A DNA stretch of 64,000 nucleotides from Asparagopsis taxiformis. Taxonomy: Eukaryota; Rhodophyta; Florideophyceae; Bonnemaisoniales; Bonnemaisoniaceae. This document shows, piece by piece, positions 59,153 to 64,000 of this stretch. A program made the position numbers and the translations under genes. The stretch covers positions 186,001 through 250,000 of the forward strand of contig JALQPE010002454.1 of assembly GCA_030407315.1 (NCBI GenBank). Direction: 5' to 3'. The notes beneath the pieces were generated by a model that did not search any database, was not told the origin of the DNA, and worked only from the letters and a program-made list of their open reading frames with translations. Every line of letters begins with the position of its first letter. Position 1 is the first letter of the stretch.

Positions 59153-61957
59153 CTAAGACGGTGGTGCGCGCGTGTCGCCGTCCCGACGCGTGCGACGGCT
59201 CGACGAACTACCCGCAGTACCGCGCGAACGAGCACGGCTTGAAGCCGTATCTGCCTGGTGACCGCGTCGCCGCTCGGGATTCAACACCCGAACGACGCGC
59301 CCATCATGTACGCCAATTCGAAGTGGAGGGATGCTTGCCCGACCCGCCGATGCTGCAGCCGCACGCGAACGCGTCGTAGGGCGAGCGCCGCCGCGCCCCA
59401 CGCCAACGCCCTCGGAGGCGCCATGCACCGACGCTTCCGCGCGCAGCCCACTCACAGACTGCGTTTCACCGGCCGATTCTTGTTCGTCAACCGACCCCGC
59501 GGGGGACCGCTGCAGGTAACCCACGACGTTATTCAACGCCGTACCCAAACGGTGCGCGCGCTCGATAGTATCCTGGACTTGTCGTACGGTTTCCCGCTCG
59601 CGCGCTTGATATTCCTCGCGCACCGCGGTAAGGCGACTAGCCGCTCGCTCCCTTTCGGCCCCAAGGTTAGTTTCGACTTCGACAAGCGCCCGTTCCGCCG
59701 TTTCGCGCGCCACCGAAGCCGCGTCGCAGCGAGTTTGAAGTTCCGTCACCTTAGCGTGAAGTTCTTCTTCGCTTCTCCTGTGCGCGCCCGCCCGACCCAT
59801 CATCGTATTAATGTCCGTCTGCATGCGTTCGATACGCACCGCGTCTTCGTCGACTTTGCGTTTTAACGCCACCTCGCGGACCTCGGTCTTCGTAAGCGCC
59901 TCCCTCGCCCCTTGCAAAACTGACAGAGCCTCGTCTCGCGTCTTGTGCGCGGCGTCGCGCGCTCGATTCGCTTCGTCAAGGCGGACTAAGGCGTCGTCGC
60001 GAGCTTGCGCAATGGACGTCACGCGCGACAACGCTTCTTCGCCGGCTCGTTCGGCCTCAGCCAGTCGAGTTCGCAGTTCAACCGCGTCCGGTGCAATCGA
60101 TGCCACGCCTTCAGCGACCGCGGCCGCACTTGCTATCGCGTCGTCAACCACGGCCGAAACTGCGTTGGCTGAAGCACCCGCCGCGGCTCCACTAGCACTC
60201 GCTTCGCCCGACGCACCCGCAGTACTTTGACCCTGAGTGGCCTTCTTCAGTTCCTGCAGTTCGTTGTATACCTTGACATACTCCGCCCGCAGCGCTGCGT
60301 CAAGCTGAGTAACGTCGATCGGAGCTCGAGGTGCCTCCGAAAATAGCGAATACCGACCGTCTCGAAAGCGACGACGCTCTACGGCAAGCAACGCCGCCAT
60401 GCCGAGGTATTGCGCGTACTCGCGCGAGTTGGTCGCACGCATCACGTGTAGCTCGTTGGTTGATAACGCGGACAACACGGCATCCACGGTCACGACGTCA
60501 TGGGCTTCTAGATGCGCGAACGCGCTGCGCGACGGGTTTCGCGGCGATTTTAACAGAAGATGCGGAATCTCTGTGTGGCGATGGACACCGAGCGAACCGT
60601 GCGCCCAGTCCACACTGCGGCGTTCCGCGTTCCACGGCAACCATTGGCCGCCTTCGTTGAAATCGATACCCGGCGCGACGTCGAAGACGGGCGTTTCGTC
60701 CCATGCGCAAGCGCGATGTTCCGATAGAAGACTTTCCAAGTGTGCCGTAGAATACGAACCGCCGCGCACGACCGCCGACGCGCCGACGCGCTCGATCCCA
60801 GCGATAAGTTTATCGCTTAAACGCACTATGCGGCGCTCGACGTAGGCGATATGGAGCCACGCGCAGGCTATCATCACGACCCATTCGCTTAAAGCAACGG
60901 CCCAGAAGTACGAGCGCGTTTCGACGGGGACATTAAGACCAAGGAGGACAGAAGGCGCGTAATGGAAGACGCAAGGCAAAGGGACCGACAGTGATTCGGG
61001 TGCTTCAGGCCAGTCGCGCGCGTCGTAACGAGGGAAGAAAGCGCCGATGCGATCTTCAGGGAATTCACGGAACTCAACGTCGCGGTGCGTGACGAAGTAT
61101 CCGGACGTGCGACGCAAGCGTAATTCGCGGCGCGCCTCGGGGCGCATACTCGCGTCGAGAAACCAAGGTTCGCTCGTTGCCCCCTCGTGTTCCACGTCGT
61201 TCCACGGAACGCCCCCGTCTAACAAGAAGCCAGCGCTTGGCGCTGCCGCCCACGGATCGAGATGCGCGAATTCGTCGCGACGCATTGTACGGAGCCTCGC
61301 CAAGTGGCGCACGAGCCGTTCGTCAGCAGCGTCTTCGAGGAAATAGGCGTCGCATGGCAGGTTCGCGGGTACGGCCAAATCGCACAACGCCGATTCACGT
61401 CGCGCGTCCCATACCGTTTGCGCGTTGCGATGACCGGGCAGGACAGCGTAGCGATTAACGTCGGCGATGCGGTCCCATTGAAAGCGGCGCGGATAATACT
61501 GCAGCCGACTTAGCTCCGACCACGTTGGTAGCGTACGCGGCAGAAAGCGAAACGCGGACGGATCTTCGTAACGAGCGCGCGGAGTCGGGATGGGAGCGTT
61601 TTGCGCGGCCGACGGAAGGGATACGGAGGAAGGAGCGGGTATGGAGCGGAGAGGAACGCCGATAGAAGAATGACCGCCAGTCACCGACGCCGGCGTACCC
61701 GTGACGTCCACGGTCTCGACGACGTTCGGTGACGCATCGACGCTGTTCGCATCGGGACCGCTCGCAACCACCGGAACAGGCGCATTGATGGACGATGCCT
61801 GGGCTAAGGGAAGATAGAACGGGCTCTCAGGACTCGCCGGCAAAGGAGTTGCGAAGCGCGGAGCGGCAGTCGGCGTGCGAGTGGGCGTCGTCATTTCGTC
61901 GCCAGGAGCGACGCCGGCACGGAGCCACCCAGGAAGAGATTCGTCGTCGTGCGCCAT
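59153..61957 (-). CDS. Antisense ORF of the gypsy element, unknown protein
   Basis: It lies on the strand opposite to gag-pol. The frame opens at a TTG at 62086; ATG 61955-61957 (MAHDDESLPGWL) gives 934 residues. Residues 1-150 are Pro/Ser/Ala-rich. Residues about 210-380 are rich in Trp, Tyr and Arg (GYFVTHRDVEFREF, DWPEAPESLSVPLPCVFHY, SEWVVMIACAWLHIAYVERR) and resemble the orphan protein at 40901-42043. A long Ala/Glu/Arg coiled coil covers about 640-830. The C-terminus is basic and Ser/Arg-rich. The frame is intact over 2.8 kb, and its start lies about 190 bp inside the 3' LTR. Antisense genes are known in some plant gypsy elements; this protein is not one I recognise. Confidence 0.72.
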   Translation of the reverse strand: MAHDDESLPGWLRAGVAPGDEMTTPTRTPTAAPRFATPLPASPESPFYLPLAQASSINAPVPVVASGPDANSVDASPNVVETVDVTGTPASVTGGHSSIGVPLRSIPAPSSVSLPSAAQNAPIPTPRARYEDPSAFRFLPRTLPTWSELSRLQYYPRRFQWDRIADVNRYAVLPGHRNAQTVWDARRESALCDLAVPANLPCDAYFLEDAADERLVRHLARLRTMRRDEFAHLDPWAAAPSAGFLLDGGVPWNDVEHEGATSEPWFLDASMRPEARRELRLRRTSGYFVTHRDVEFREFPEDRIGAFFPRYDARDWPEAPESLSVPLPCVFHYAPSVLLGLNVPVETRSYFWAVALSEWVVMIACAWLHIAYVERRIVRLSDKLIAGIERVGASAVVRGGSYSTAHLESLLSEHRACAWDETPVFDVAPGIDFNEGGQWLPWNAERRSVDWAHGSLGVHRHTEIPHLLLKSPRNPSRSAFAHLEAHDVVTVDAVLSALSTNELHVMRATNSREYAQYLGMAALLAVERRRFRDGRYSLFSEAPRAPIDVTQLDAALRAEYVKVYNELQELKKATQGQSTAGASGEASASGAAAGASANAVSAVVDDAIASAAAVAEGVASIAPDAVELRTRLAEAERAGEEALSRVTSIAQARDDALVRLDEANRARDAAHKTRDEALSVLQGAREALTKTEVREVALKRKVDEDAVRIERMQTDINTMMGRAGAHRRSEEELHAKVTELQTRCDAASVARETAERALVEVETNLGAERERAASRLTAVREEYQARERETVRQVQDTIERAHRLGTALNNVVGYLQRSPAGSVDEQESAGETQSVSGLRAEASVHGASEGVGVGRGGARPTTRSRAAAASAGRASIPPLRIGVHDGRVVRVLNPERRRGHQADTASSRARSRGTAGSSSSRRTRRDGDTRAPPS

Positions 61958-62138
61958 CGCGACGGAAGAGCGGGCGACGTTGGCAAAACGGAGAACGTGA
62001 GTAGAAGAGAGAGAACGAAAGAGGAAGGAAAGTGACAGAGAGAGAAAAGAACGAGGAAAGAGAAAAACAGACGCGAGAAGAAGCAACGGAAGGTATGCGT
62101 GAGAGGATGACGCGCGAGGACGCGCTGTGGAGTTGGTC

Positions 62139-62146
62139 GGGGGGAG
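62139..62146 (+). other. gypsy polypurine tract
   Basis: GGGGGGAG immediately precedes the TGTGGTAC start of LTR D, where plus-strand DNA synthesis primes. Confidence 0.75.
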
Positions 62147-62945
62147 TGTGGTACAATTTATTCGGTCGACGCGCGCGCGCTCTTAACGACTGCGTCTGGC
62201 TGAGTCCGCATGCATCCGCGAATTAGTTAGTTAGTAAGCGAGCGTACGCGTAGCGATCCGATTACGTGTCACGGCGCGCCTGAGCGAGCGCGTGCGCGCG
62301 AACGAACCTGCGAGCTTGGCGCCACGTGTAGCGCTTTTTGCGAATTTCCCTTTATTTCCCTTTTTGGGTTTTTTATGACGAAAGTCTTTTTCCCAAATAT
62401 TTCCCTTTTTGCGTGCGAGCGAGCGGCCGCCGGCCGGCCGCGCAAGGACAACCTGTCCTGAGTAGTTAGCTACTAATGGTCGTTCAGCTTCGCACCTTAC
62501 CAATAAACAGCCAGCATCTTCGCAGCTACGAGTTAAGCGTTTAGCGAATCGCGAGGACCGATTGCGTTGAAACGTTGCGTGCGGGTTGCTCACGATCGCC
62601 GACGTTCGCGTGCGCGCTGCGCATAAACCGATCGTCGAACCGCGTCGCACCGCGATAGCGCGCGTTGCGTCGCACGCCACTAGGCCAGGGATTTACGACC
62701 CCTGTGTGGATCGCGTTGTGCTCGAGTTTACTCGGTGATCTCCCCCTGAGATCACGGCTTGCGCCGGCCCGCGAATCCCGGGTTGCGATCGTTCCCTACG
62801 CGTTCCGCCGTTGTACCACCCGTTCGCCAGCGCGACCGAGCGACGCGCGAACGCAAGTTCAACCAGCGCGTTACGGTTCACCTCGCCCTGACACGGCTGC
62901 AATTCTAGAACTCCCTTAGCGATCGCCACCCCGGCTGGTCCTACA
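62147..62945 (+). repeat. gypsy LTR D, 3' LTR (799 bp)
   Basis: It is the partner of LTR B by sequence and by the flanking GCATC. Differences include one-base changes in T-runs and a handful of substitutions. Its antisense strand extends the interrupted host gene frame to a stop at 62693. Confidence 0.9.
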
Positions 62946-62950
62946 GCATC
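62946..62950. repeat. gypsy target-site duplication, right (GCATC)
   Basis: It is the exact copy of 47752-47756. Confidence 0.9.
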
Positions 62951-64000
62951 GACAGGGGAACTATTCTGTCCAACGATAACGTCATGTCCAATTGTGTCTA
63001 GCTCGCTGCAGATGGTGTGTCCACTGAAAATGCATGCTGGGAGGTTCAAGTATGCAGTTCCCAACACAACATTCTTGAGAACGCGCTCGAAAGTTCCATA
63101 TGGACGAGGGCCTTGAACAGGTTTCCAGGTCAGTGAGAACGAGTTGGCCAATTTGAAATTTTTGCTGTCCGGCAGCTCAAAGTTCTCCTGCATTTCTCGA
63201 CTTGAGAGGAAGCGAGCTTCCAAAGGATACGAATAGCTGCAATTGACATAGTCGTATTCATCAGATTCTCGAGTAAGAACGACAGTACTACTCATGTTTT
63301 CAGATCTCCTGTATAAAGAGGAACCAACAAGAACAGCCTTTGTAGATGGAATAAAATCTTCTGAAGCACTGTCTGCTAGAGTTCCCAAAACTCTAATGAC
63401 AGAAGACCCAGAATCGTGTCGTGTTTTCTTCCACTTGAGGATAGTGGAGTTCGTGCATGTAGACATGGAAGGAGCTAAAGTATTGCAGAGGTCATAGTAT
63501 GTTCCAAAGTGGATCGATAGCTCTTTATCTCTCCCAGTTGAAATTCGAACCGCCTCGACGCTCGGCAGGAAAATTGTGTTTGGGTTGTTCTTCTTTTCGC
63601 ATAGCCTGGAAAGTTGTAAAAACTGTTCAAGCGAGCAATCTGCTCTTGCCGTCACATAGTCTTGCACCAAGGAGCTCACTTCCCGGCCTGTTTCAGACTT
63701 CGTGATTTTGGAGGACAGGGGTTTGTCCAGTTTTAAGCCAACTCTCTGGAACAGGTAGTCGCACACAATGTTTCCGAAGATGGGTCCAGTAGCGCTTGAT
63801 GAACCGCGACAGTTGAGAATCTGCCTTTCGAGGTAGGATACCTTTTGAAACAGCTTGGATATGTCCTCATTGATGTTAGGACCAGGAGGACTCTCATCGC
63901 AAACTAAGCGCGGCTCGGACTTGGATCGACTCAACAAGTTTTGTTTGCAGTCTTTTTTATGGAAACTGTCTTCACCCGCAGACGAGATCGTCTGCTCTAG
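62946..64000 (-). pseudogene. Host gene interrupted near its 3' end by the gypsy element (partial, runs off right edge)
   Basis: The minus-strand frame is open from the window edge to the insertion, so the start codon lies beyond 64000. At least 350 native residues are visible. I recognise no family. There is a short coiled-coil-like segment (EDISKLFQKVSYLERQIL), a Cys-bearing centre (CNTLAPSMSTCTNSTILKW) and a beta-like C-terminal half (YGTFERVLKNVVLGTAYLNLPACIFSG). At 62945 the frame enters LTR D and gains about 84 LTR-encoded residues before a stop at 62693. The native end (11 codons and stop) now lies at 47715-47751. It was convergent with the 507-residue orphan gene. Confidence 0.65.

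Larger units (their letters stand above)
47757..62945 (+). mobile_element. Composite Ty3/gypsy chromovirus-type retrotransposon
   Basis: Order: LTR B, leader, gag fragment, LTR C, leader, full gag, pol with C-terminal chromodomain-like motif, long antisense ORF, polypurine tract, LTR D. LTRs B and D pair by identity (about ten differences by eye) and by the GCATC duplication. LTR C is a distinct variant inserted after the codons for ARQDL of the first gag. The simplest history is a nested insertion of a related copy, then loss of the inner 3' part by homologous recombination. All ORFs of the distal copy are intact. It is more CG-rich than host genes. Confidence 0.88.

Noticed and set aside
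62693..62945. LTR-encoded extension as the true C-terminus of the right-edge gene
   Set aside because: It is antisense LTR sequence flanked by a target-site duplication; the restored site gives a separate native end.

Overview
This is eukaryotic nuclear DNA. Nearly every host gene reads as one uninterrupted ATG-to-stop frame with very short spacers, so the genome is intron-poor. A thioredoxin with the WCRKC active site and a transit-peptide-like leader implies a plastid. A BRCA1/BARD1-like protein with the plant-type extended PHD finger also points to Archaeplastida. Intron-poor, compact genes beside LTR-retrotransposon-rich DNA fit a red alga best, perhaps a florideophyte. That assignment is an inference.\n\n1-32.85 kb is a gene-dense island: PRP16 helicase, TFIIE-beta, a C2H2 protein, an OTUD3-like deubiquitinase, RAD17, a BRCA1/BARD1-like protein, KRR1 (frameshifted), a WCRKC thioredoxin, a small membrane protein, a Cys-rich orphan, an F-box/LRR protein, NTAQ1, SF3A1, a thioredoxin-P-loop kinase fusion, a MIR-less protein O-mannosyltransferase, a second LRR protein, a BORCS8-like protein, and a divergent pair of paralogous membrane proteins. 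Themes are splicing (PRP16, SF3A1), DNA damage (RAD17, BRCA1-like), ribosome biogenesis and proteostasis. Neighbours are convergent or divergent, sometimes 11 bp apart.\n\n32.9-64 kb is repeat-rich. It holds a complete Ty1/copia element (32949-37736, TSD TAAAT), a pogo/Tigger-like transposase fragment, two arrays of short perfect hairpins with 3-nt loops (about 39.4-40.4 and 44.4-45.0 kb), an orphan 380-residue gene, a truncated Ty3/gypsy copy (42139-44050), an orphan coiled-coil gene, and a composite Ty3/gypsy chromovirus-type element (47757-62945, TSD GCATC). The composite element lies in the 3' end of a host gene that runs off the right edge.\n\nThe most unusual material is in the gypsy element. 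The gag-pol junction has a textbook -1 frameshift site (GGGAAAC, 6-nt spacer, 9-bp perfect stem). A 934-codon antisense ORF sits between pol and the 3' LTR, and its central domain appears homologous to the free-standing 380-residue orphan about 20 kb away. The triloop hairpin arrays are the second candidate for an undescribed kind of sequence.
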